NCBI GenBank assembly: GCA_015956445.1
Contig: WIUZ02000003.1
Span: 2,418,001 to 2,482,000, forward strand
DNA from: Thelephora terrestris
Taxonomy: Eukaryota; Basidiomycota; Agaricomycetes; Thelephorales; Thelephoraceae
Reading direction: 5' to 3'
DNA: 64,000 bases
The position numbers and the translations under genes were made by a program. The notes under the pieces were generated by a model. The model worked only from the letters and a program-made list of their open reading frames with translations. It did not search any database and was not told the DNA's origin. This document shows positions 1 through 11,921 of this stretch, in pieces (position 1 is the first letter of the stretch; every line of letters starts with the position of its first letter).

Positions 1-331
1 CTCTCAGCTCAACTCGCTTGTGTAGTCTGATCCCTGGGTGATGAAGGAGTATCGCCTCGGCCGTCTACTAGACGAACATGCATCAGTTAGTCGTGATGCA
101 ACCAACGTAGGAAACCGAAAACATCTTATGATTAAATCCTCGTACCTTCACCGCTCTGCTAAGATCACTTGAGAACGCAACCCCAATATTTGCGTCTTTC
201 AAAGCTTCTCCAACCATCCACGCCTGTCCCTCCCCATTCGCATTCAACGCCGTGTCTCTTTGTCCTTGAATCACCCCGTCCAGGTTTTCTTGCGTCTCGC
301 CGTGGCGTACAATATACACTCGCACGACCAT
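1..331 (-). CDS. Histidine phosphatase superfamily (PGAM-like) protein, N-terminal part
   Basis: Seen: the protein starts at the ATG at 331 and runs straight into the family's phosphohistidine motif (VYIVRHGETQEN at residues 5-16), followed by GQRDTALNANGEGQA and SSDLSRAVK. Exon 1 is 146-331. A GT..AG intron at 65-145 (81 nt) joins it to 1-64, which continues TAEAILLHHPG and leaves the window, so the gene is truncated by the window edge. I chose 331 rather than upstream in-frame Mets because the RHG motif normally lies within the first 15 residues. Known of the family: the His of RHG is phosphorylated during catalysis, and members include phosphoglycerate mutases, fructose-2,6-bisphosphatases and broad-specificity phosphatases. 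The substrate cannot be told from this fragment; an acid-phosphatase-like or TIGAR-like role is possible. Confidence 0.85.
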
Positions 332-2934
332 TCTTTTCTTGGACCCCTTCACCCTACATTGAATAAGCCACAGCACGAGAAGGTCAGCGCAAGCTCCGTT
401 TCCATGGCAAGCGAAAATCAACCGAACAATTGGTTGAATTTGAGATTTCGTATAAAGTTCGTGATGAGGTGCAGACAATGACGCAGCGCAGTCTCCATTT
501 CTGCGGTCAGCTCCATAGCTCGAGGGTCAAGCTAGCACGAACGGGCGAAGAGCATGTAGGATGGGAGGAAGAGGGCCGCAGAAGTGGGCGACACGTGTCA
601 TCCCCCTGACGGCAATTCACTTTCACTCCTGAAATTTGACACTCACATCAGCAGATTCTGAATATAAGGTACCGGAAAAATTAAACAGCTGAACGAAGGA
701 ACTTCCACAATTCTCGTTCACGTACATGTCCAGCCAAATCCCTGGGTCGCGTAAGCAGTGGACGTTTGAACGTTGGTGTTCTGAGCACCCACCACGCGTC
801 CTAGTATGTACGCAAAAGTACAGGTATGTCAAATGATGGGTCTTGGCTGAAAGAGGCCAAGTCGCCTGCGGTCAACAAACGGGCTCGCTTGAGATCGAGA
901 GAAAGCTGTGACGGATCCGGATCGAAGCAAGACGCCGAAGCTTTACATTTCCCTCTGCCCAATCCCGGCTCAGGTTTCCTGGTAATCTCCCGCGCTACCC
1001 ATCGAATGGCTGTCCAGCCAAGGCCTTCTTGGTAGATCTCCCTCATGCCGAGCCCGCGGCGCGGCGAGATCATCCACGCCCCGAAAGGGACCCACTCATC
1101 AACCACTCCGAAATCTACTGCGCTATTCCTAACTTCCCTTGGCTGTGCGTGCGTGACGACCTCAACGTGTCGCTCACATTCATCGCGCCACAACTCCTCC
1201 GATGGGTTCTAGTCATCGGACTATCCTTCTGGCTCAAGATTAAGGGTGCTGCATCGCACATGCTGCTGCGTGGAGCCTCAAAAGTCTCTGACCTCTCGCA
1301 CGCTCTTTGTCCCCTGCTCTAATCAAAATTCGCTCTGACATGAAACCGGTCCGTACCTGTGCCCTGCGTTTACGCGGTTTACATGCGCACTTGGGGGTGA
1401 CGTACGTTCGCCTCGTGCCTAAGTAACAGCATCTTTATGCGATTCTCACAGACAACCAAAGCGCACCCTCACACCACGCAATTTTTAATGCCGTTCCATG
1501 GGTGGAAAACGATCGTTCCAGCCCCATCCCTATTACCATCGAGATTCCGCCCGAATCACCCCACGCTTTGGCACCTGTTCCCATATCCGGGCATATAATA
1601 GCCCATCCGACCATTCTACACACCACACTGATACACCGATGCCTTGAGGACCGACATACAATATTTCAATGATCCCCACATATACTCAGTGCTCAACGTG
1701 ATTGTCTGGGGATGATATCGCACGAGGAAGGATCTGACCTGATGGTTCGGCTATGCAGCAACCTGTAATAGCAAGTGCTAGTGAGTTCTCGGGTCACGAT
1801 CATTGTTGGACACGCATAACTAACCGTCCACGCCCCTCGCCAAGACTAATAACCTTGTATACAGCACATAGTCTTGGCGCCTATGCGGTCCTTCAAGTTC
1901 CCAGAGATGGTATAAATGGCACCTGAATGGAACCAGGCGGCCCTAGCGAAGGTCCTATGGTAGGTCTACAAGGCCCACCGCCTCCAACGTGGGACTCACC
2001 CCAATCACAATAGGTACGAAACATGTAAGTCCAAATCCTGTGCATCCCCGCTCATCAGTGAGAACATGCCACGCGCACGGCTTATGGTCCAGAACCTGAC
2101 CATGAGAAATCTACTAGTCGGAGTTACACCGCGAACGCGTCTCCTGCTCTGCCCGTCCCGGTTCCCGCTCAACATGTGGTAAGCAACTACGCGGACAGTT
2201 TTGTTTGGAATCTGGGGAAGGCTATCGTGCTGATTTCTTGGCAGATCAGCTGCGCCGAACCTTTCGCGGTAGTTATACCCCCCATGGCGATAGCGGCAAT
2301 GATGGGGTTTACCCCAAAGCGAATCTAATGCGCCCGCGCCTCGATCCTATCGGAGACACTGGGTCTACTATAGTATTGCAATACTGAAAGCCAGTTCCAA
2401 ATGGGTAGACGAACTTGCGACTTTCAAAAACGCAAATGGGCAGACGGAAGGACCGAAGTTCCACACAACGATGCGCCACTCAGAGCTTCGGGAGGCATCA
2501 CCGCACTTCCGTGAAAACAGAACAGTCAAACCACCACCTTGTCGACGTCTGCTCCGAGGTTTATAGATGGATGGCCTTCTCTAGCGGAGAAACACTAAGG
2601 CCACCTCACTTCTCGTAGAATCCGAAAACGTTCTTTCCAACGACTGCGAGATCTATCATGAAACAGGGGTCACATCTGAACTCCAAGTAGGGTACTCACT
2701 CGATCCAGTGATGCCAAAGTGCTCAAATACCTTCAGATACGGTCCAGAGGCTCCCAAAGCCTTAGGTACGTATTGCTCGTGAAGAGTACTTTTGCCATCC
2801 GCGGGTCTACAAGCAACCGTCAGCAGCGCAATTCACGCGAGTCGCTCAACGAAACGCGCCGGGAGAGCGTTGGCAGACACAATAGGAGCACCACTTCTCA
2901 GCACTCTCAGTTTGTAGCTCTCCGCTTGCTTATC
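332..2934. other. No recognisable gene; contains older duplication unit
   Basis: Apart from the first half of the decayed tandem duplication (about 1000-2400), I see nothing that can be supported here. A short open stretch at about 1170-1319 on the plus strand has a hydrophobic run (around LLRWVLVIGLSFWL) and could be a relic of a membrane protein exon, but its counterpart at 4.2-4.4 kb is frameshifted and neither copy has a convincing start or partner exons. Confidence 0.4.
1000..2400 (+). repeat. Diverged direct duplication, copy 1
   Basis: Landmarks recur in the same order about 3.1-3.2 kb further on: TACGCGGTTT at 1371 and 4461, GCCTTGAGGA at 1641 and 4771, and GGCGATAGCGG at 2286 and 5477. 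The offset grows from 3090 to 3191, as expected for an old duplication with indels. Many substitutions separate the copies and no long open frame is shared. Confidence 0.65.
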
Positions 2935-3560
2935 GAACACTGACCAACAGGGAATGGAGAAATCCTGGTCTTGGTACCTTCCGCCCCGGCCTTCGAGGCC
3001 GCCTCAAGGGCGATGGAGACCTCACTCCCACAGCTGAGGATCATGAAGTCCTCATCCTCCTCTGGAGAGGATGGAAGGGGTTGTCCTCGACTTGAGAGAA
3101 ACGTCCAGGTTTCACTGATGTTGGGCATAGCACGGGAGTGAACGAGAGTCTAGACCGGCTGATGGGCAGGACCGTCCTCTCCTAGACCCATGAAATCGTG
3201 TGTGGCAACCCAGATAATTTGCTGGCTACTGGGAGCGCAAATACACACAGAACCAGCGGCATAAGAGACGAAGTTCTCCGTAGGCGGATAATTCATTGGC
3301 AACGGCACCCATAGCGTGCTCACGAACACCATACCTGATGTATACAGGCGCCACTATGATTTCCCAAGCCGGTAGTACTGGGGTGCTGGAACTTGTCATG
3401 GTGAGCCTTAAACCTCGTCAAACTGGTGCCAGCCAGATCGGCAAACCACCCGGGACCCCGGGGTGGATGGCAGTCAAAACAATTTCGGAGAGCTTGCGGG
3501 AAGCCTCGATTCGGCGGGTGAGCTCAGCATGCTTAACCCTAGCGGGTTACCGCATATTAC
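2935..3560 (-). pseudogene. Degenerate transketolase fragment
   Basis: Seen on the minus strand, in order but in different frames: SRKLSEIVLTAIHP (about 3480-3520), a GTSLTRF-like piece, TTGLGNHSG, YIRYGVREHAMG, NFVSYAAGSV, the very characteristic ATHDFMGLGEDGPAHQPV (3150-3205), and SCGSEVSIALEAASKAGAEG (about 2960-3040). These match the order of the pyrimidine-binding and C-terminal regions of transketolase (thiamine-diphosphate enzyme of the pentose phosphate pathway), where family members read TSHDSIGLGEDGPTHQP and TGSEV. Several frameshifts and in-frame stops interrupt it, and the section between GEDGPAHQP and GSEV is shortened. It is a relic, not a working gene. It lies between the two halves of the ancient duplication. 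Confidence 0.8.
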
Positions 3561-6500
3561 GATGGGGTGCGTTGTCTCACGATATCGCGAGTTTTTCTTT
3601 GGTGTAGCAGTCGGGGACAAGACGTGGTCATTCGGAGCACATGACCGCTGTCTCTACGATATGCAAGACACCCATGTAGAGTAGGTTGTCTTTCTTGTTC
3701 CACAATCAAAATTTTGGCCCCTCTGTTCTCTCATGTTGCTTCCTGTCGGTACCTTCCAACATGCTCGTCAGGGTTCTTAGCTGGAAGAACCCTTGACCAT
3801 GCTTGTCTCGCTTAATATCATGTTTTGTGTGGGTATCTGCCTGACACTACACTTATACATGGGTGCGCTTGGAAGTCCATCCGAACCCGGGGTTGTGAGG
3901 GGGCCTCCGCCTCCGTGTTCTCATCGGTATTCCGACAGTTGAGCGGCCCTGGTGCACTCCCGCGCACAGTGACCTAAGAGAAAGCGGTGACGCGCGACGG
4001 ATCAAAACGACGCTTTGCAAACCCGAGACCTCGGCCCGGTTTGGGAAATCCCTGACTCCCGGATCAGGTTTTACGAAAAGGCTGTCCAGCTGCCAGGGCG
4101 CTCTGATGGCCGACTGCAGGGGCCGAATCCGCCATTTATGTAATGGCCGCATCGTTTACAGGGTCCCGGCTGGTCCCGGTCGCAGCTCGGCCAGGTACTC
4201 TGCTGACCACTCTACATCTACTGCCCCCATGGGCTGTGTGCGTGTTACGGCCCCATATTCTCGCTTACATTCATCACACCACACCATTTCCCTCCATCGG
4301 ATTATCAATAAAGGGGGGCCGCCGCACTGTGCATTCTGCTGCGGGGATCCTCAGGAAACTTCCGAACGAGTCCCGCGTGCTCTTCGTATTGCTCTAATCA
4401 CAATTCACTCTTACAAGCTCTTACAAGCAACCACTCCATATACTGTGTCCTGCGTGCGTTTACGCGGTTTACGCGTGCACGGGTGACGTGCGTTTGCCGT
4501 GCACCTCACACCACCTTTAGGGGTCATCAAACCACTGGCCACCAAAGCGCAGCTACAGACCACGCCGTTTTCATCTCGTTCCATGACGTCGTGGGGTGGA
4601 AAAAGATCGTCTCGTCCCCGTTTTCATCGCCATTGAAATCTCAACGCGAATTACCCCACACCCTGACACCTGTTCCCCATATCCGGTCAAACAATGGTCC
4701 CATCTGAACGTTCTACACATTGAACACACCACACCCGCGGCCTGAGGCCCTGAAGGCCTGATGCACTGATGCCTTGAGGACTGGCACTCAATATTTCGAT
4801 GATCGCCACACATACCTAGTGGTCAAAGCGACTGTATAGGGGATCATCTCGTTGCACGAGGGAGAGTACGACTTGAGGGTCTGGCTGTCCAGCAAGCTGC
4901 AACAGAAAGTAAGTGCACGAATCTCGATAATTGTATCCCTATGACCTAACCATCCGCGACCTCGCGAAGACCAAATGACCTCTTATTGGATGGCGTCTGA
5001 ATGGGACCAGATGGGCTTGACCAAGGTCCTATGGCATGGTTACGAGGCCCAGCGCCGCTAGCACAGGACTCACCCCAATCATAGACAATTGTTACGAAAC
5101 CCGTGAGTCCAAACCCTGTGCACCCCTCCAAGTAAGAATAATGCGTTCACGGCCGAGCGCACGGACATGACTTGATCACGAGGAATCTACTAGTCAGGTT
5201 ACGCCCCTAGCATATCTCGTTCCCTGCGCTAAACTCCGAGGGACAACTCCGAGGAACAAAAACCGGCGTCGAAGAATTCATCAGCATCGGTGGGTACTTA
5301 AGCACCCGAATCCTAACCCTGCACATCCGGATCCCCGCTCAACGTGTGGTAAGCACCGCGCTTCCTTGCAACTAAACAAACAGTGTTGCTTGAAATCTTG
5401 GGAAAGCGACTGCGCTGGGCGCTGATTTCTTGAAAGACCAGTTTCGCCGAACGCTTCACCATAGTTGCACCTCCACGGCGATAGCGGCCACGATGGAACT
5501 TGGCTCCAAGCGAATCGAATGCGCCCGCACCTCGATCGCGTCGGGGAACATCGATTGTGGAAATACCGATCTCGTAACGGGAGCGAAGGAGAACCTCACG
5601 TTCGTATAACCCTCCACAGTGCATGCCAGAATAGATCCCCTTCCATCCAGATCCACGTACGCAAGTTCGTACGGATCCTCTCACCCCAAATACATGATGA
5701 TAGTCAACGAAAGCACAGACCATCAACTTCCGAATCAAAGAACCATAGACCGTTCGACGACCAGTGGTAGCCATCGCGCATTCAACATTGATATTCGGTA
5801 TTGTATCCAATGCGCATCATATCATTCAATCTGCACCGCATCCTTACCTAGTGACAAGTTTATAAGCCTATCCGCACATCTCTTACCTATGCGACAAGCT
5901 GCCCGATCCGTGGGGGTGTGATACGACAGCACACGACCCCCTCGCTACGTGTACGTGATAACCCCACACACAAACCCTGCAGAACGCGAACAAGGGCGCG
6001 GGCGCGGACGTTCAATGTAAACGCTGAATTATACACCAACGGTGATGTCGATCACACACCTTGAGATTGACGTGTAGACTCCCAATAAAACGCATTCCAA
6101 GAAACCACATCTCACCCCCCCAAAAGGGACGACCTCAAAACCCCTGTGATAGTCATTAATCAACAAAATCGACATGGTTCCATGCTTCCAACAAAACTGC
6201 AAGATAAACGAACATTTGAACGGACTCTGCGACAGTGGCGGTCAACTAGCGAGATGAAATCCGATATTCTCGACTTGGCGGCCTTTGAAGCTTGAAGGCC
6301 CTGACTGATAGCGCTGATCGCTCAGCGAACACTGAATGGGTCCGGAAGTGATTGACCATTTCCGCAGAACTCCATACTCGTTGAACGACAGAGTGGCGTC
6401 AAACGCCACAGCCCTCAATAACCAATCATCATCAGTATTCATCCCTCGACGAGCATGTGAACGGGACCCACCTCACCACAGAGCAAACCAGACGCATACC

Positions 6501-7934
6501 CACCAAGAAGGGACCCGGCCCTATCAAGGAGACCATGGCACTCCTCAGTTCCACCGCAAAAGTGACCAGGCTGAAGCGGAAACCCGAGGAAGGCCCCCTA
6601 GTGATATCACGATCTTATCCCGCGCCACGATAGTTGTGCCTGTGGCGCCTATCACACCCTCCAGCGCCAAGCTCGATAAAAACAGGGCTGAGAGGTTTCA
6701 ATGTAACGTTGGGGTTCACCGGCCCTGCTTTCGGCTTTTGAAGCTCCCGCAAGATGCTCAGTCTATTCGGAGATATGAGGCGACAAGCCAAACACCCACC
6801 CGCAGCCGTGCGCTGCCCTCTGAACTCGCCAATCACGAGTTTCGCGTGAGGGGAGAAATCTCGGGAAACGGCTTTCTGGCCGAATAAGATTTTACGATCT
6901 CGGTGGAACATAACTTGGGGGATCCATCCCGGCCATCCGATTATGCTTATCCTTAGGGAAACAGGAGCCGTGACGATAAGTTCGTCGAAAGAAGACTCTC
7001 CCGCATCACCACGACACGTCAAAGGCATACGGATTCCAAGTTCAGCCATTCACATCAGAGCACCAGGCACGAGATGCAGATAATAGTAAAATCAAAACCG
7101 CGTAGTATACCTGGAACGCAATATCAGGACAGAGCGAACGCGGGCGAACACTCAAACCTTAGATTGGATCCAAAGAGTCCCAGCGCTTCGTGGCTTCCGG
7201 AACACGATCATAGAAACGTCATGCACGCAGCGGGGTTCGTGTATATACGCGATAGGAACGCATATTTGGGTGAATTGACCCCCGTTCCACGGTGGGGAGG
7301 CTGCCGACCGCTATGGTGAGGATGGCGAGAAATTCTTAGAATGTGGTCCTTTACCCTGCGTGAACACGGGTTCTTGCAGATCGTGCGCATGACGGGTGTT
7401 CGTGGCCCAAATAACAAGTACCGAGAAGGCGTGGCGTGCCGCACGAGGAAGCATGACCTGATGGCATAATTGAATGGCACTCACAAAGTCATCCCGGCAG
7501 AACAGTAGAATATCCAACTAAACGTGTAAAGATGAGGTTCTTGATAACCAACACCTGCGAGCGATAGTTGAAAACCGGGTAGGAAGCGGAGGACGGAGGG
7601 AGATAAGTGTTCCATTAGAGTCTTAGATTATGCAATATGGAGGCTATCTTGGATTGTATTGGTGAGGGTACGATCTCTACGAATTTTTTCGGGGGACGAT
7701 GATCGGGAAAAGGTGGATGGCGTGGTGTAGGACCTCAGGGGCCTATTCAGTGGGTCATAGGTGAAGACGATGATTGCGGGCAGGGTGAGGTGATAGACGG
7801 TCCGCGAACGGGACAGGGTGGGTAGGATGGACTGAATAGGGGAAGATAGGAATCCAGGAGAACGATTGAGAGCGTCGAACGTAAACTCTCAGCGACACGC
7901 GCAGGAGAGAGAACCCGGCGGGACGCGCGGAGGT
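3561..7934. other. No recognisable gene; contains duplication copy 2
   Basis: Besides the second duplication unit (about 4070-5600), I find no gene I can support. Some open frames of 100-180 codons occur on both strands between 5.3 and 7.1 kb, but they overlap each other, lack recognisable motifs and do not extend across plausible introns. The sequence looks like decayed or intergenic host DNA. From about 7560 to 7930 it is G-rich on the plus strand and probably downstream flank of the mL49 gene. Confidence 0.4.
4070..5600 (+). repeat. Diverged direct duplication, copy 2
   Basis: Second copy of the unit described at 1000-2400. A long collinear run includes the block around the TTTACGCGGTTTAC landmark, the GCCTTGAGGA block, a GGGGAT..CGAGG block (1707 and 4839) and the GTGTGGTAAGCA/ATGTGGTAAGCA block (2173 and 5343). 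Divergence is similar throughout, suggesting one old event. Confidence 0.65.
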
Positions 7935-8517
7935 TCAGAATCCTTTGTCCTTAAGCCAACCCATGACGCGGTGTTTCCACTTTCCTCCGCGTAGGACGAT
8001 ATGCCGCTGCCTGACGATGTCCAGCTTGAGTCGTTCGGCTTCAGGTGAACCGTGAGGGAACAATGAGGCCTTTATGTCGTTGGCAAGCGCCTATGTAAGA
8101 TGGATGAAAGGAGTCAGACGTCAGGACCACGAGGAGACGGTTTCAGAACGGGACCGGTGTTCAGCGTTCATATGCGAAACATGCAAAGGAATACGTCAGG
8201 TGGCGGACGAACGCTCAGAACGACGGGTATTGTGGTCCCCCGAAGATTGTTTTCGATTACGAAAACGCGTAAAGTCGATGGGAAATGCGAGGACGTACGT
8301 TGACATTACCCTCTACGTTACGAATGAGAACGAGGTAGCGAGTACCGGCGTTGCGGACGTCGGTGTATACGGGGATGGAACCCCGCGAGTTTCGCTGAAT
8401 AGAGTAAGGCAGCTGCGGGACATCACGCGCGGATGCGAGAGAGCTGTGAGCGAAAGTTCGGGTTTGGTGGGTGAAACGAAGGAAAGAGGAGGGTGACCGG
8501 AGCATTTGGGAAATCAA
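7935..8517 (-). CDS. IMG2: Mitochondrial large-subunit ribosomal protein mL49 (Img2 family)
   Basis: Two exons on the minus strand: 8299-8517 and 7935-8090, joined by a 208-nt intron (GTACGT..ACATAG). The product is 124 aa. Seen: the conserved block YSIQRNSRGSIPVYTDVRNA, then GTRYLVLIRNVEGN, then FPHGSPEAERLK, and the family's C-terminal signature IVLRGGKWKHRVMGWLKDKGF-stop. The first 35 residues are rich in Arg, Ser and Thr with no acidic residue until after residue 30, as expected of a mitochondrial targeting peptide; the start may be Met1 (8517) or Met5. Known: mL49/Img2 is a component of the mitochondrial 54S/39S large subunit, and loss of IMG2 in yeast costs mitochondrial genome integrity. 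The match is collinear over the whole conserved domain and both exons keep frame, so I am confident. Confidence 0.92.
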
Positions 8518-8733
8518 AGAGATGTAGATGAGGAGGAGAGGAGGGTCGTCAATCAGGCGAGAAGGAGGCGGAAGCGTGGTGCTGTTGCCCGTTTGAAATT
8601 GAAAAGAATTTCAGCCACTCGGCGTTTTGATTCCACTTGCTGAATAGAGGCGGTGATGAGATTGAGGGTCTCCCCCTCCCACCCCATCCCCTGACAGGCG
8701 ATGGCCGAGGAATTGGCACAAGGTCTTCCAGTT

Positions 8734-8743
8734 ACATATATAA
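8734..8743 (+). promoter_or_regulatory. TATA box upstream of the 8807 gene
   Basis: ACATATATAA lies about 70 nt before the ATG at 8807 and is followed by a C/T-rich stretch, a typical fungal core promoter layout. Confidence 0.5.
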
Positions 8744-8806
8744 CATCCCTCTTCACTCCTTCTCCTCCTCCCTCCGCTCCCCCTCCTCTCTCTTCCGCCA
8801 AAGACT

Positions 8807-9479
8807 ATGAACTCCCTCCTCTCGAACCAAGACCAGGCCGCCTGGTTCTACAACACCTCTGGCCCCCATTTCCCCAGTTGGAGGAACGATCTCCTCACCC
8901 TCCCCTTTCTCCTTCAACCGTTCAACCATGCAAGGGCAATGGACCAATTACCTCCCCTCACTCACGCAGGTACGTCAGAAAATTGTTCATCCCCTCACAC
9001 TCCAGCTGACTTGCCCCCCACAAGACATCTCTCCATCGCCGTCGGAATCATCACTCATTTCCGAAGATGGTTCACCTTCATCCCAATACCTGAACGTGGT
9101 CTGCAACGTCCCTATCGTGGTGCCAAAGCCAAGGCCGTACCGTTCTCTGGCAAACCTCCAGCTCCAATTCGACCTTCCAAGTGAAGATCAGGACCTCTCT
9201 CACCCTCCTTACTGCACACCACGATCGGTCACGAAGCGCAAGCGGACCGATGACGACGATGATGCGGATGATCGCGTCTCCCCAACCTCTCCCTCTGCTG
9301 ACCGAGCCTCGAAAAAGCGCAGGGCGTTCTTAAGCTCGTGTCACTCCTTATCGACATCCAGCGTGAACACAGGCCTGCTCTCCAGGAACCCTCATGTGTC
9401 TCAGCCTGTCACGAGATACGCCCCATCCGAAATCTCAAATAAATTAAGGCACAGGCAGTCCCAAGGCCGTCCGCGGTGA
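8807..9479 (+). CDS. Hypothetical nuclear-type protein, 205 aa
   Basis: Two exons, 8807-8969 and 9025-9479, separated by a 55-nt intron (GTACGT..CACAAG). Only this splice joins the ATG at 8807, which follows a TATA box and a pyrimidine-rich leader, to the long downstream frame, giving 205 residues. The N-terminal 55 residues are rich in aromatic and hydrophobic residues (AAWFYNTSGPHFPSW). The middle is Ser/Pro-rich. Residues about 120-165 hold two basic clusters (TKRKR and KKRR) around a run of Asp (DDDDDADD), which looks like a bipartite nuclear localisation signal. I do not recognise the family. A small nuclear regulator is an inference from composition only. It is divergent from the mL49 gene, whose start lies about 290 nt away, so the two probably share a promoter region. 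Confidence 0.65.
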
Positions 9480-11482
9480 CTTGATTGCCTGCCCCCGTTC
9501 CCGCGCTGTATATCACCGCGTTCCTTCTGATTTTTTTCACTCAGGTGAGCGACCAGTTACCCCTTTCTGGATTATTTCTCATCGCGAAATCTCCGTCTAT
9601 CTCCCTCAGTAGAACATTCCGTACTACTTCACAAGCGTTCCCTCCGTTCCTCCACTCTCTTCCCGTCTTCTGTGGTCTGTATGGATCTGTTTTATACAAA
9701 TCTATTACGACGACGATAGCAACCGTCGCCGTCCTGTTTGACGTCTGGTAGTGGATAATCTCCATTGCGTTACGATGTGCTGCCGCTACATCGCTTGATG
9801 GAATCCTCCTCCACCCGACGATCCGTCCGCAGTTTAGGAGCATTGGTCGGTGACCGTGGGGGACTTTAGGACTGTCTTGCAGCAGACGGACTAGTGCCTG
9901 ATGCAGGAAGGGTCGACCGGCTGGCGGCCCAACCCTTGTCAGATGCTTGGGCGGTTTCTTCTTCTCCTGTGATCACAACAGATGTCAACGGGTTCCCAGG
10001 CTTGTAACAGGTTACGAGAAGATGATTCACTCCCCGTCCTGAGGCCTGACCTTTTCCCTCGTTGTTGCCTTGTCCAACCTTTTTCTTCCCGATTTTCACC
10101 CACGCGTTTTTGGGGTCCCTCATCTTTTTTCTTTTCGCATGACAATTTTCATCTCCCTTGTGTAGCATGCTTTCCCGAGCGCTTGCTGCCCTTCTTTCCT
10201 GGGTCTTGTATCATCATGTCTTGTCTTGTCGCCATCCGGTTCTTTGTCGACTTCGGTCATCTTTTGCTTTCATTCGTTTGGTGTCTTAGTCTCAGCAGTA
10301 TCGGGATCCCGCGTACTAGTGCTTATAGATTTCAATTGGCCATATATTACGCCACCCGCATGCGCCCACGTTGAAAGGTTCTAGTTTCGTTCCATGCATT
10401 GCGGACAGCACGGTGTATCTGGGGTTCCGAATTGCAGATACACATTGGGCGGGATGTGGGGGGGCTTGAGTGTACTTGAGTGCAGTGTACATCCGTGTCG
10501 GGGCTTTTTCTTCGCTTCAGTTCCAAGACCTCCAATGAACCCTCCCCACTGCGCCACAGCGCACGGTATACTATGGACTGTGCGTGTTGCCGTAGTATGG
10601 CCATATGACCCGCCACTGGATTCATCTCCCCGTGGCGCCGTTCTTTCGCTCAAGTTTCCATCTCTACCCTGAACACAAATGGACTTCGTACATAATAACC
10701 CGCACGACAGGTTCACAGCGTCCGGGGTGTGCGTGCACGTCGACGGAGATGAAAAAGTAGGGAAGGCGAGATGTTGACTGGGATCAAACCTAGTCACCGT
10801 GGCGTCTCCCCCCTCAACACAAAAAAGTTTTCTCTGGACCACCCGCACCCCCTATATATGTATGTTTCCAGGAGACCGAGAACATACTGATCATAAGCTG
10901 CGGTCGAAGTGGGTGATGGGTGCTACATACCAACCGCAAGTCCGCTAACGCAGAGGTCAGTCGGTCGTTAGCAGAGATTCAAAGTGCAAGAGGATTTCCC
11001 TCCAGGATTTGGGCGCCGGCGGTGTGTCCTCGACATTACAATAACAGGCAGCAGGGAACGGCATAATCCCGAAGTGAAGGTGAAGATCGATCAAGGCCGT
11101 CACAGACTTGCCCTTCGTTTTCTTTTTGAAATTCGAGTTTGAAATTCGATATATGCGATATGAATTAGCCAGGACGTTCTTCGGACCGTTCTTCGACGTT
11201 CGACGCGATTGCGCTGCTGGAGTGAGCAGGCTGGACAAGTATTCTTTAATATTAAGCACCTCCGAGCCCTTACACGGTTGATGAAAACATTATATGAACG
11301 TCGTTTCACCTTCACGGAGCGCAAAAAAAGGAGGGGGCTGGGGACGTTGCTTTTAGGTTCGGATCACTTGTGCCCACGGTGAAGACAACTTCCACCTCCA
11401 CCTCCTACCTCCTCCTGAGACCGGGTGTACAGGAAACGGTGCCTGTCCGACTCTCGGCTGATCGCGAGAACTCGGGCTCAAA
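9480..11482. other. No confidently recognised gene
   Basis: The first few hundred bases are probably the 3' untranslated region of the 8807 gene. A minus-strand open stretch at 10957-11259 (100 codons, ending SWREILLHFESLLTTD-stop) lies divergent from the 11483 gene and could be a terminal exon, but I could not find a convincing start, so I leave it uncalled. Confidence 0.35.
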
Positions 11483-11921
11483 ATGTCGTACACGGCAAGT
11501 AGCTCAACGATGCTCCCTCTTTCCGCCGAAGATCGCGCGCATGAGTAAATTCCCAAGCACTTTTCCATCTCGCCTCTCCACAGCGACCCCTCGTCCCTCA
11601 ATTTGTACCTTAGGAATGACGTCGGCTCAGGCTCAGAGATCACCGTGTCATCCCCCCCTGGAATCCGTCTGATGTTTTTTTCTCTTGGCGGGACCGCACC
11701 AGCGCGGGTTTCCCAGGAAAAGCTGCCTGTGGAACTCCAGCAACATGGGCTTATCGCGAAAATTTCCTCGGATCGACGATTACGACTCAATGAGATCATG
11801 CGTACGCTCTGTTACTGTAAACTCCTTTACGAGTCAAGAAGGCCCCGTATCATCGAGCCGTTTGGTCCGTACTTTTCATGGTACAGCACGCTATAATAGC
11901 CTTCGGACGTGGGCTATCTAG
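11483..11921 (+). CDS. Hypothetical small protein, about 109 aa, three exons
   Basis: Proposed exons are 11483-11544, 11584-11816 and 11887-11921. The first intron (GTAAAT..CTCCACAG) is 39 nt, short for this class. The second (GTAAAC..GGTACAG) is 70 nt, and skipping it would instead end the protein at 11896. The three exons sum to 330 nt with phases that agree. The protein begins MSYTASSSTMLPLSAEDRAH and contains YLRNDVGSGSEITVSSPPG and LRLNEIMRTLC. I do not recognise the family. Support comes from splice sites plus one uninterrupted frame, not from homology. Confidence 0.45.

Noticed and set aside
8074-8496. Plus-strand open frame of 140 codons
   Set aside because: Lies opposite the mL49 gene, including its intron; the minus-strand reading matches a known family.
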